NCBI RefSeq assembly: GCF_030269925.1
Contig: NC_085135.1
Location: 3,410,753-3,474,752, forward strand
Source: Bombyx mori
Taxonomy: Eukaryota; Arthropoda; Insecta; Lepidoptera; Bombycidae
DNA length: 64,000 nt
Direction: 5' to 3'
Position 1 is the stretch's first letter, and each line of letters begins with the position of its first letter. Made by a program: the position numbers and the translations under genes. Of this stretch, positions 40,670-51,065 are shown piece after piece. Below the pieces are notes generated by a model that was given only the letters and a program-made list of their open reading frames with translations, searched no databases and was not told where the DNA came from.

Positions 40670-41045
40670 GGCGCGACGACCTCATCTTCTCGGACCGTGT
40701 GAGCACCATTTCTTCTATCTTCAATTTTCTTCGGTCTTCCTCAAATGAATCCGGCTCTCGAAGGACCAATAATACGGACGGCCACCGCTCAGGTTTCGGC
40801 CACCACGTGTGATTTTTAGACTTCTTACGTGTTGAAACGTGGCAGCTCGAGTATTGCCGCAGTGGCTGTCGCGAAACGGGTGTTGGGATTGGTTCGAGGA
40901 AAATAACGAAGGCTTCACACGGTCCTCGTGGCTTGACCGGCGCAGGGCGTAGGAGCGAGTCTCTTCTTGTTCGGTTCTCTCCTCTACTTCCGGAGAGGTC
41001 TTGACTCGTCGGCTCGCTGTCTCGAACTGAATTTGCAAGCAAGAG

Positions 41046-42295
41046 GGGTCGTCGTACCCCCTGAAGGGGGCACGGAACGGGCCTCGGGGCAAACCCCATT
41101 GCCCGGGCAGACGCTCCCTGCCACACAGGGCAGGGGTGAAGATGATGCAGGGAGTAGTAGGGGAAGGTACGCTGTTCGCAGCGTGCACGGCTGCACTACA
41201 TCGACAAAATGATATATACATATACATAATACGATGGGCTGTCTGGTGACGGCTCGATGCCCGCGGCGGTGTCACATTTACAAACAGGGACAACAGTCAG
41301 CAATCGTGGGGCCCGCCACCGGCCCCATGCCGCGGCCCCACCTCTACCAACCTCAAACCAGAGGGGGAGCCGCGGCACTAGTAAGGCGCTCACCCGCTCC
41401 GGGCTCCCCAGAAGGGGAAGACCGTCACGGGGAGGGGCCGTGTTACAACACTCCCCAGACGGGGGAGTGGTCCACACAACGGGGTGGGAAATGGGTCCCC
41501 AAAAGTGGGGCACCCCAACGATGTGGGGGGAAGTGACGAGTGGGGACAGCTCAGTCCCATGAGGGCACTCATTATGAGCACTCCCATATCACTCCGGTTA
41601 AGCCGACTATCTTACCATACAAGGGGGTTCCAGTAGCTCCCTTGGTAGCGCCCAACCATCAGGTGGTCTGGCGTGCAAGGGAGCTATATTGTGAAGATGC
41701 TCGTGGGGTCCACCTCGGCCCGCTCGTAAAGATTACGAGCTAGCCTCCGGATGAACTCCTCGAGCGACTCCACATCCAGATCCCGGGCGATTACGGCATT
41801 TCTGACGTAACGCCCTGCTCCTACTATCGTGCGAAGAGCTAGATTTTGCTGGACCTGTAACCTCTCCCGCATGCCCTGCGGGATGAGGTGATACCAGGCC
41901 GCAGCTGCGTACGTGATACGGGAACGGACATACGTCTTATAAATACCGAGCTTAGTCCTGACCGGCAACCTGGAGGCCAACACCGGCCGGAGGAGGAATC
42001 TCGCATAGCGAGCGGCCGCCAACGCCGACATGTCGTGGGCGGTCATCCTCAAACTCCGGTCGATATCGACCCCCAAGTACCGGACGCTAGATCTAAACTC
42101 GACATTAGCGTCACGGAGACTGAGCTGTCCCGGGACGACTTTTGTGCGGACCGGACCGAAGAGAATAGCCGCAGTCTTCCACGTTGACCACGACCCTCCA
42201 TCGGTCCAGCCATTGGGGCAGTAAGTCCAATAACCTCTGCATCCTCGAAATGGCCGCAGAGGGGAAGCTGGATGACGCGAAGTAGGCGCTGTCAG
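41046..42295 (-). mobile_element. Family C LINE, 3' part (left piece of a split element)
   Basis: On the minus strand this holds the RT from the FADDSAYF box to the C-terminus (42295-41684) and a GC-rich 3' untranslated region (41683 to about 41046). It ends on the right at the 5' edge of the R1-clade element. The other piece of a family C LINE (endonuclease and ORF1) lies on the far side, 47351-50720, in the same orientation, so I read both as one element split by R1-clade copy 2. About 1.3 kb of family C coding sequence is missing between the pieces. Confidence 0.7.
41684..42295 (-). pseudogene. Family C LINE RT, C-terminal third (copy 2)
   Basis: Encodes the last RT motif (DSAYFASSSFPSAAISRMQR), PQWLDRWRVVVN and, after a frameshift near 42170, VDIDRSLRMTAHDMSALAAA, LLRPVLASRLPVRTKLGIYK and IVGAGRYVRNAVIARDLDVE. 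It is clearly the same family as 32848-33945 but a different subfamily. It is dead because the upstream RT motifs and the reading frame are lost. Confidence 0.82.
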
Positions 42296-43587
42296 CTAGG
42301 CAGCTCCAGACAACGGGGGCACCAAAACCCTCCCCCTCAAGGCCTACCGGCCAGTCTAAGACCCAGGAGGCGGCTCCTGTCCCGTCCCAGCCTGCGAAGG
42401 CGGGGCCCGGCAGGAGCCGTAACAAAAAGAAAGGGGGCGTCAACTCCGCCAAATTGGCACCAACCCCCCAGCCCCGCCCACTGCCCCCGGCCCCGGCAAA
42501 TATGAACGAGGCCTAGACGGAGGTAGTGCGGCGCAGGCCCAAGAAGGTGGCGGCACCTGCTGCGCCGCGCCCCAAGCCTACCCCTGCGGCCACTGCTCCC
42601 CGTCAAGAGGGTCGAGTAGAGCCAAGGGGCCGAAATGGACGGAGGAAACCGCGTGCCCCGCGGTCGGCTGCAGTAGTAGTGGAGCTGCTGCCGGCCGCCA
42701 AAGAAAAGGGCAACACCTACCACGAGGTGATGACCCGGGCGCGCGGTGATGTCAACGTAGACGCTCTCGACGTGGAGGGTGGCCTGAAGGTCCGGCAGAC
42801 GGCCAACGGGGCCCGCCTGTTAGAATGCCCCGGCGCCAATTTCAGCGCCGCGGCGGAAAAACTGGCAGTCCGCCTGCGGGAGATCCTGCCGGACCCCGAG
42901 GTGGTACGCATCGCGCGGCCCGTGAAGATGGGAGAAGTAAAAATCACGGGCCTCGACGAGTGCACAACCAAGGAGGAGGTCGCTGCGGCCATAGCGTCGC
43001 AGGGCAACTGCGCCCTCGCCGACGTAAAAGTCGGGGAGTTCCGGGCAACCTACTCCGGAACCCGGACGGCGTGGGCGCGTTGCCCGATCGCAACGGCGAC
43101 TCTTCTGGCCACCCCTCCACAGGGTCGGCCTTTCGACCGCCCAGGAAGGCTGCGCGTGGGCTGGGTAATGGCCCACGTGCAGCTGCAGGACGCCAGGCCG
43201 TGGCGTTGTCTTCGGTGCTTCGGCACTGGCCACGGTCTCGCCAAGTGCCCCTCGACCGTGGACCGCAGCGACCTTTGTTTCCGCTGCGGCCAACCGGGGC
43301 ACAAGGCTGCCTCCTGCACAACAGCCGCGCCGCACTGCGTCTTGTGCGACGCAGCCAAGCGGAAGGCCGACCACCGGGCCGGGGGCCCGGCGTGTAAGTC
43401 CGCTCCCTCCTCTACCAAAACGAGGAGGGGCGGTAAGAAAAACAAGAAGAGGAAAGAGCAGGCTGCAATAAGGGCAGCCAGCGAGTCAGTTCCCGCCGCG
43501 GCAGTTATCGAGCCGGAGGGCGGGACAGACGAGGGAGCGATGGACGTAGCCCATAATGGGTTGCGTCCATCGCTTCCTCCAGTGTAA
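42296..43587 (+). pseudogene. R1-clade ORF1 (copy 2), zinc-knuckle part
   Basis: The frame is truncated at its 5' end and has a TAG near 42513, in a place where copy 1 has Trp. From an in-frame codon at 42526 it runs to 43587 and shows SAAVVVELLPAAKEKGNTYH, PDPEVVRIARPVKMGEVKIT, and three knuckles: CLRCFGTGHGLAKC, CFRCGQPGHKAASC and CVLCDAAKRKADH. It matches the C-terminal part of copy 1 ORF1. The end overlaps the start of ORF2 by about 30 bases, the arrangement usual in R1-clade elements. Confidence 0.87.
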
Positions 43588-46500
43588 TTTGAACCACTCC
43601 GCCAGGGCACAAGATCTCCTCGTCCACACCATGGCGGAGTGGTCAATCGACGTTGTTGTCGCCGCGGAGCCGTACTTCGTCCCCACCGACCAGGACTGCT
43701 GGATCGGGGACGTCGACGGCTCCGTGGCCATACTAATAAGACAATCCGCGGCGTTACCCCCCTTGGATATGGTGGCCAGGGGATCCGGGTACGTCGCGGC
43801 TAGGATCGACGGGACCGTCGTGATCGGGGCGTACTTTTCTCCGAACAGGAGCCTCGCCGAATTCGAACAGTTCTTGGGCGGGCTCGAAGCGCTTTTACAC
43901 CGCTTCGGGTCCCGCCCTGTCATCGTCGCGGGGGACTTCAATGCCAAATGTACGGCTTGGGGCTCCCCCAGCACGGATGCGCGAGGCGAGGCCCTTTCGG
44001 AGTGGGCGATCGCGACCAGCCTCTTTCTCATAAACAGAGGTTCGGTCGCGACTTGCGTGCGGTGGAACGGGCAGTCTCATGTGGACGTGACGTTCGCGTC
44101 CCCGTCCGTCGCATGCCGAACCCGCGGCTGGCGCGTACTCGAGGGGGCGGAGACGCTCTCGGATCATAGATACGTCCGATTCGAGCTCTCCGCCTCCTCC
44201 TTGTCGTCGTCATCGTCGGCGTCAGCTGCGGGCGCCCGCGGTGAGGAGGAGCTCCCGCAAGGTGCAGCCCGTTCGTTCCCCAGATGGGCCTTGAAACGGA
44301 TGGATAAGGAGTTGCTGATGGAGGCGGCCGCTATTGCTGCGTGGGAGCCAAAACCCGCGCGGCTTGCGGACGTGGATGCGGAGGTCGATTGGTTCCGGGG
44401 CACTATGGCTAGAGTTTGTGATGCCGCCATGCCTCGGGTCGGCCCCCGTGCACCACGTGGGGGTGCGTTCTGGTGGTCGCCCGAGATCGCGAGACTCCGC
44501 GAGGAGTGCGTGAGGGCGCGCCGCCGGAGCGCACGCCACCGCCGCCGCCGTCGACGCGACGCTACATTCGCGGAGACAGCGGCCCGGCTGCACGCTGAAT
44601 GTCGAAAAAAGCAGGCGGCGTTGCAGCTGGCCATCGGCGAGGCCAAGAGACAGAGCATGAAGACTCTCCTGGAGTCGCTCGACGATGATCCCTGGGGGCG
44701 TCCATATAAGATGGTGCGCAGGAAAATGCAACCGTGGGCGCTCCCGGTCACCGAGCGGCTTCAGCCTCGGCAGCTGCGGGAAATCGTTTCCGCACTTTTC
44801 CCGCCGGCAGCGGGGGGGAGCTTTGAGCCCCCCCAGATGGACGCAATGTGCGGCACGCTGCCGCGTCGCCTAAGCGTTCCCGCTGCTGAGGTGCCCCCTC
44901 CTCCTATCACGGGGGCAGAGATCCATGCGGCCGTGTCCAAAATGAGAGCGAAGGACGCGGCCCCTGGCCCTGACGGCGTTCACGGCCGGGTCTGGAACTT
45001 GGCCTTCGAGGCCCTAGGGGACCGGCTCGGGGGGCGTTTTGAAGCGTGCCTCGAGTCGGGACGGTTCCCGTCGAAATGGAAGACGGGCAGACTGGTCCTG
45101 TTGAGGAAGGACGGGCGCCCCGCGGACTCACCCGCGGGCTATCGCCCCATCGTGTTGCTGGACGAGGCGGGCAAAATGTTGGAAAGGATCGTGGCTGCCC
45201 GCATCGTCCGGCACCTGACCGGGACGGGTCCCGATCTTTCGGCGGAACGGTACGGCTTCAGAGAGGGCCGCTCAACGATCGACGCGATTTTGCGCGTGCG
45301 TGCCCTCTCTGATGAGGCCGTAACCCGAGACGGGGTGGCAATGGCGGTGTCCTTGGACATAAGGAACGCATTCAACACCCTGCCCTGGTCGGTGATCGCA
45401 GGGGCGCTGGAGTATCACGGCGTCCCGGCGTACCTACGCCGGTTGATCGGCTCCTATCTCGAGGACAGGTCGATCGTATGCGTCGGACACGGTGGGGCGG
45501 TCTACCGCTTCCCCGTCGAGCGCGGTGTTCCGCAGGGGTCTGTCCTGGTCTGTCTGTCCTGATGCTGTGGAACATCGGCTACGACTGGGTCCTGCGGGGC
45601 GCCCTATGGGGTTCCCTCCCCGGGCTAAGTGTCGTCTGCTATGCTGACGACACGCTGGTCGTAGCCCCGGGGAGGGACTACCGGGAGTCTGCCCGTCTGG
45701 CTTGCGCAGGTGTGGCAAACGTCGTCGCAAGGATCCGACGGTTGGGGCTCGAGGTGGCGCTCGAAAAAACCCAGGCACTCTTATTTCACGGGCCGGGACG
45801 GGCGCCGCCTGCGGATGCCCACCTCGTGATCGGAGGCGTTCGCATCGGGGTCGGGGTGACCGGTCTCAGGTACCTCGGCCTCGAACTGGATGGTCGTTGG
45901 AGCTTCCGCGCTCACTTTAAGAAATTGGGCCCTCGGCAGATGGCAACGGCCGGCTCTTTGAGCCGGCTCCTTCCAAACGTCGGGGGTCCCGATGAGGCAG
46001 CGCGCCGCCTATACATGGGGGTGGTGCGGTCAATGGCACTATACGGTGCTCCGGTATGGTGCCAGGCCCTGACCCGCAAGAACATCGCCGCGCTGCGACG
46101 TCCGCAGCGCGCGATCGCGGTCAGGGCCATCCGAGGATACCGCACCGTGTCCTTCGAGGCGGCGTGCTTGCTCGCCGGGGCGCCACCCTGGGACCTGGAG
46201 GCGGAGGCGCTCGCTGCTGATTACAGGTGGCGTAGCGACCTCCGCTCTAGGGGGGAAGGGCGCCCCGGCGAAGGTGTAGTTCGAGCGCGGAGGCTCCAAT
46301 CTCGGCGGTCCGTGCTGGAGGCGTGGTCTCGCCGCTTGGCGGACCCGTCGGCCGGCATCCGTACCGTCGAGGCGGTCCGCCCGGTTCTCGTGGACTGGGT
46401 GGGCCGCGACCGCGGATGCCTCACCTTCCGGCTGACGCAGATGTTGACTGGCCTTGGGTGTTTTGGCCGGTACCTCTTCAAGATAGCCGGAAGGGAACCG

Positions 46501-46821
46501 ACGGCGCAGTGCCACCACTGCGCGGACCGCGACGAGGAAGACACAGCGGAACATACATTGGCGCGTTGCTCTGGATTCGACGAGCAACGCGCCGCCCTCG
46601 TCGCGGTCATAGGAGAGGACCTCTCGCTGCCGCGCGTCGTGGCTACGATGCTCGGCAGCGACGCGTCCTGGAAGGCGATGCTCGACTTCTGCGAGTCCAC
46701 CATCTCGCAGAAGGAGGCGGCGGAGCGAGAGAGGGAGAGCTCTTCCCTTTCCGCACCGATTCGTCGCCGTCGAGCCGGGGGCCGGAGGCGGGAATACGCC
46801 CGTACGTCCCGGCCCCTGTAG
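43556..46821 (+). pseudogene. R1-clade ORF2: endonuclease, RT and C-terminal knuckle
   Basis: The frame starts MGCVHRFLQCNLNHS. The endonuclease has EPYFVPTD, VIVAGDFNAKCTAWGS and the SDHRYV motif. RT follows with APGPDGVHGRVWNLA, GYRPIVLLDEAGKMLERIV, YGFREGRSTIDAIL, AVSLDIRNAFNTLPW and VERGVPQGSVL, where a frameshift near 45545 interrupts it. The other phase resumes with LMLWNIGYDWVLR and YADDTLVVAPG, the thumb, and a C-terminal CCHC-type knuckle (CHHCADRDEEDTAEHTLARC). Apart from that single frame break and the 5' truncation of ORF1 the copy looks well preserved. Confidence 0.9.
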
Positions 46822-47333
46822 GTAGCGGCCTCCCCCCGGTGAAGGTCAAGGGGCCACCTGAGGGGGTGAGGCCGCGCGACGCGCTACCAGCACTCTAGCG
46901 CGCTGCCGTGGAGTAAATAGAGCGACCGGTCGACGGTCTATCGCGTCCCGACCCGGCAGGCTGGTTCTGGTCCAGCGGGGTATTCCGGGACACCAGCGGC
47001 ACCGTCCGGGCGGCCCGACGGGCTGCCGTACCGAGACGGCCGACGTTTCAGAGCCTTCGATTCGCCTCGAAGGCTCAGTCGGCTGGGCGTCCTTGGGGTG
47101 AGCCGCGCCGTCTGGTTGTACTGTTGACCGCGGTAGTCCCCCTACCTCATCCGGGTTCTGCCTCGGAGGGGATCGGACGTCGGGTGTAAGAGTGCAGGGG
47201 AGTCGTTTAGTGGGTGGGCCCTAAAATCCTTGGGCCCGCGGTCTGCTCACAACACCATGCAGATCGTTGAGTCTCACATACCCCGCGCGCCCCTTTTGCG
47301 CGGGGACCTCGTAGGAGGTTCGGCCCTCTACCC
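46822..47333 (+). other. R1-clade copy 2 3' untranslated region
   Basis: GC-rich, non-coding, ending in ggaggttcggccctctacccg before the A-run. It contains a short hairpin (ccccgcgc/gcgcgggg, near 47279-47303). The last 110 bases recur almost exactly at 52421-52510 in an independent insertion, which confirms this as the natural 3' end. Confidence 0.8.
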
Positions 47334-47350
47334 GAAAAAAAAAAAAAAAA

Positions 47351-48447
47351 AGGCCGATTTGAGAGCTGACGACAAAGCCGGTGGAGGGATACTGAGGAAG
47401 GGTCCTCGCGGGCCTCCTCGATCCTCTCCTGCCAGGCATAGCCCCGGAAGGTGCTAATCTTCGTCGCCAGCCCCGCTTCCAGCTCATTAAGCTCGCGCTT
47501 TATCCTGGGACAACGAGTTGTCGCCCAGAGCCTCCTCAAGCCCCTCTTCCGGCGAATAATCGCCTTCAGATGAGCCGGGAGTCTACCTCTGGGCCCGCCG
47601 CTGGGCACAAGAGTCGCCGCCTGGTCGATCGCTCCCCTGATGGAGTCAACGAGGCGGACTGCGGCATCGTCGACCCTATCAGGGGTGTTGGGGTCCTGAA
47701 TCACGGGAAGGTCGACTAGTCGTCTCTTAAAGAGCTCCCAGTCGACCTTCGGTCGTAGGGGCGAGGTCGCAACCCGGGTGAGCCCCATTCCCAGTGTCAC
47801 CAGGATAGGGAGATGGGGGGTACCCAGGTCGTACAGTGCCTCGATCGTTACGGGGCACCGTAGCCCCTTGTGCACACACACATCCAGCACATCGGGCTCA
47901 TAGCGCGCGGCGGACGGGATGTGTGTGGGTTCATCGGGGCCGACCACGGAGTAGACGCCCCTATCGGCATCTTCTAACAGCCGCCTGCCCACTGCTGAGT
48001 TAAGTCGGGAGCCCCACGCGACGTGCTTCGCGTTGAGGTCCCCGACCAGCAGAGCTAGGCGGCTGTCGTGATTCAGGGCCCGTCTTATGTCCTCAGGGTG
48101 AAATTCAGGCCCCGGGGGTCTATACGCAGCGTAAATCCGCATATCTCCCCCCGAGGTGTGTACCCTCACACCGACTGACCTAGTCGATGTGAAGGACAGC
48201 AAATCCAACTGATCATGCACCACGTCCCGCCTGACGAGGGCCGCAGTGCCCCTGAACGGCCGCCCGGCAGGGGTAAGCTCGTCACGTCGGTACATGAAGT
48301 AGTTTGGAATCCTGAACGCATCCTGAGGACGTAGCTTGGTCTCGCCCAGGAGTACAACCCAGAGGTTGTGCACACAAGCAGGTCGTTCTTTCGGGACTTT
48401 ATCCCGTCGGGGTTCCAGTAAATGATGCGCAGCTCCTGGCTAGCCAT
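47351..48447 (-). pseudogene. Family C LINE ORF2: endonuclease
   Basis: The start is an ATG at 48447 (MASQELRIIYWNPDGIKSRK). A frameshift near 48375 moves coding to the phase containing WVVLLGETKLRPQDAFRIPN, AALVRRDVVH, IYAAYRPPGPEF, LALLVGDLNAKHVAWGSRLN and DLGTPHLPIL. In the last motif the usual SDH is replaced by TPH, so even the repaired protein may be inactive. The reading frame runs on into the R1 tail through the A-run, adding a chance poly-Phe stretch. Confidence 0.82.
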
Positions 48448-48543
48448 TGAGCTGCGCAATCATTCGGTAGAACCCCGACAGGACAGCCCCGATAGGGCTA
48501 GCGCCCGAGGCGATCTCGCGGATAACTCCTGAGATCACCTCGG

Positions 48544-50620
48544 TCAAGTTCTCCCAAAGCGCCAGCAGCCATGCAGCAAAGCCGGCAGGCTGGGAGGCCT
48601 GTCGACCGCTGCGGCGCTCGCGCTGTGGGCGGGGGGGGGGAGAGGGGACTGGCTATTTAAATTGGTATTAGTATTGCCTTCGGCCGGATGGGCCGATGGC
48701 CCTAGCGGGCTGGTTGTCAAATGGGCAGATGGGGAGGCCTCAGAGACCTCCATTGTTTCTGGGTCGATTCGTGGGGGATCCGGCAGAGTAGGCCTTAGCC
48801 TTTCTTTTTCCTCCCTTTTCCTGAGTTTTCTTCTGGCTTTCTTTCTTTTATTTTTCTCCCTTTTCGCCGTGGATGAGGGGCCGCTAATCGGGCAAGTTCT
48901 TGTTTGCGGTATAGTAGAAGTAGATGTACGACCACGGGGAGCAGGAGTGGGTTGGGCTTTCTTCGTCTGCCGTGGTGGGTTGGCCTGTGCCATCAGCGAG
49001 GTCGCCGATGGCAACGCCTCCACCACCACAGTAGGCGGGATGTAATTAATTGGACGAGGGAGGGGGTTGGGGCTGGGAAGATTTCCCTTTCCCCTTCCCT
49101 TTTACTATTGGAACCGAAGCCGGAAGAGCTGCACTCCCGGCTCGAGGCGCCTGTGGTGCAGGAGGAGGGACGGTTACTCCCATCATCCTGGCCCGCTTGC
49201 GGTAGACCGCACACCGTCTGTCGACGGCGGCGTGGTCTTTCCCGCAATTGGCGCAGGAGAATGGGCCTTCCCTCGGCCTCGGGCAGTCCGCTACGATGTG
49301 CTCCCCGGCACACCTCACGCAACGGACCGCACGATGACAATTGTAGGAGGCGTGTCCGAAGGCCTGGCAGCGATGACACTGCGCAGGCCCTCGGGTTGAA
49401 CGCCATCCTTCGATCGTCACCCCCGGCAAGTACAGCAGTTCGTTGACTGCGTACAAGCGGGCGAGGTCGTCCTTCGAGAGGTGGTCTAGGGCTATGTGAA
49501 ACACGCAGCCCGGACGCCCTCTCTGGGACCTGATGCACCTGGCATATCGAGCCGGGAATCCCAGCTCCTTCAGGGCATCGACGACTTCTGCCTTGTCGGT
49601 ATCGGCAGGGAGGCCCCGGACCGCCACCTTAGAAGGCATTTCCTCCGCCAGGGCATAACAGTACCAGTTAATGGTACCATCCCTGGCAGAGGCCTCCGAC
49701 AGGTAGGCCTGGACCGCCCTGTACTCCTAAACCGACGTTGGCAGAAATCTGAAACCGGCGCCGAAGGGTCGCGCCGAGGGGGCACGGCCTAGGCGCTCCC
49801 TAATGGCCGCCAAGTGGCGAGACCAATTTGGGAGGGCCTCCACCATAATTGGCGGGTGTCGGCGCAGTACCTCCTGGGCACGACCCTTCGGCCTCGGGGG
49901 AGGGACTTGTGAGGATTGGGAAGTCCTCTGGGTGGTAGGAACCCCTGGCCTAGCTGCCATGGCAGCATAGGAGGTAGAAGGGGTGGGGTTGGACTTTGGG
50001 ACGTGTGGTCTGGTAGACTCGAGGTCCATATACCTGGTCGAGTCCAGGTTACCCGCCGTGCCGCTTAGGGCGGGGGCACCTCGGGTTGAGTCTACCGGGA
50101 TAGGGGAAAGCGTTGGGGTGGGAGAACGAGGAGGGGATCGTTGTTGCCTTTGGGCTGTGCCTGTCCTGGCGGGAGCCCTAGGTTTTGGAATGGGTTTAGC
50201 TGGGATTGGACTCCCAGAGGGGAACGAAGACCTAGACGATGAGGGAGTTACAGATTCTGTGGAGGAGTGAGCAGAGGATGTGGTCGTACTCTCCTCACCC
50301 TCCGATCTGGAGGATGGACCTAAACGAGGACGCTTGTCCTTTTCACTCGATGAGCCTCGGTCAGACTCGGACCTGGCCTTCTTCCGCGGCCGAGAGGGCC
50401 CAGAGGGATCGGTCAACGGTGGAAGGATATCTTCCTCCGGTTCGATCCTCGGAGTCCTCCAGGCCGCGACCGGAGGCCCGGGCGGACTGTCCGTACCGAG
50501 TCCCATCGAGACTGTGCGAGTAGCAGGTGAAGGTCGGAACCTTAGGTTTGAGATGACTTGGCGTCGCTTATGGGACGGGCCGGGAGTACTGATAGTGGGG
50601 GGTGATGTCCCCCCAGACAT
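48544..50620 (-). pseudogene. Family C LINE ORF1 (Gag-like, zinc knuckles)
   Basis: The 5' part (50620-49730) is a Pro/Ser-rich, low-complexity region; the phase then has a TAG at 49729-49727. In the same phase, from 49639, comes SKVAVRGLPADTDKAEVVDA (a small RNA-binding-like fold), then three knuckles: CHRCQAFGHASYNC, CVRCAGEHIVADC and CANCGKDHAAVDRRC. A frameshift at about 49046 leads to a basic, Lys/Arg-rich C-terminus (KREKNKRKKARRKLRKREEK) ending at 48544. Jockey-like ORF1 proteins bind RNA and target the chromosome. One stop and one frameshift inactivate it. Confidence 0.8.
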
Positions 50621-51065
50621 GATTTGGCCGACTGTGAACGGTCACCACGGCAGTTGGTACATCCGTGCTACTGCTTGCATCTGTCGACCGACCCACTATC
50701 TCGTTAAGATTTGTATCGATAGGTGCTATTGATGTTTAATTTAATTTAATTCTTTATTCTTTATTGTACACACAGTTAATATTACAATAATTGCGTAAGA
50801 TATAAAAAAATGGCGAGCTTAACTCAACAATTGAGTTTTCTACCAGCTAACCGTTCTTAACGAAGGAAAGCTTTAAATGAGTGGGTAGAAGAATACAATC
50901 TAAACAATTTACAATTTACAATCTAGACAAGAACTTAATAAAAATAAAACACTAATACATAATATATTAGACTACATATATATACATACACACATAAATA
51001 ACGTCAACATATACATACACGTACATATATAATGAAATACATAAAATAAATATATATAAGTAATA

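Larger units (their letters stand above)
37616..41045 (-). mobile_element. Second BEL/Pao element, GC-rich, broken
   Basis: On the minus strand: a partial LTR-like end (about 41045-40830), a primer-site candidate (tggtggccgaaacctgagcgg, near 40786-40806), gag, protease, RT and the first part of RNase H, ending at about 37616 where the family A LINE begins. Integrase and the 3' LTR are absent. At least two frameshifts and an internal RT deletion are present. It is not closely similar to the BEL/Pao element at 14-21 kb and is far more GC-rich. Confidence 0.8.
42296..47350 (+). mobile_element. R1-clade LINE copy 2, nearly complete
   Basis: Plus strand: partial ORF1 (from about 42296), ORF2 with endonuclease, RT and C-terminal knuckle, a 3' untranslated region (46822-47333) and an A-run of about 16 (47334-47350). 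It lies inside a minus-strand family C LINE. No target duplication is visible and about 1.3 kb of the host LINE is missing at the insertion. The 3' end is the same as the short tail at 52421-52530. Confidence 0.88.
47351..50720 (-). mobile_element. Family C LINE, 5' part (right piece of a split element)
   Basis: Minus strand: ORF1 (50620-48544, with one stop and one frameshift) and ORF2 endonuclease (48447-47351, with one frameshift). It meets the A-run of R1-clade copy 2 on the left. The 5' limit is estimated at about 50720, just before the AT-rich tail of the family D LINE. ORF1 is intact enough to define its domains. Confidence 0.78.
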
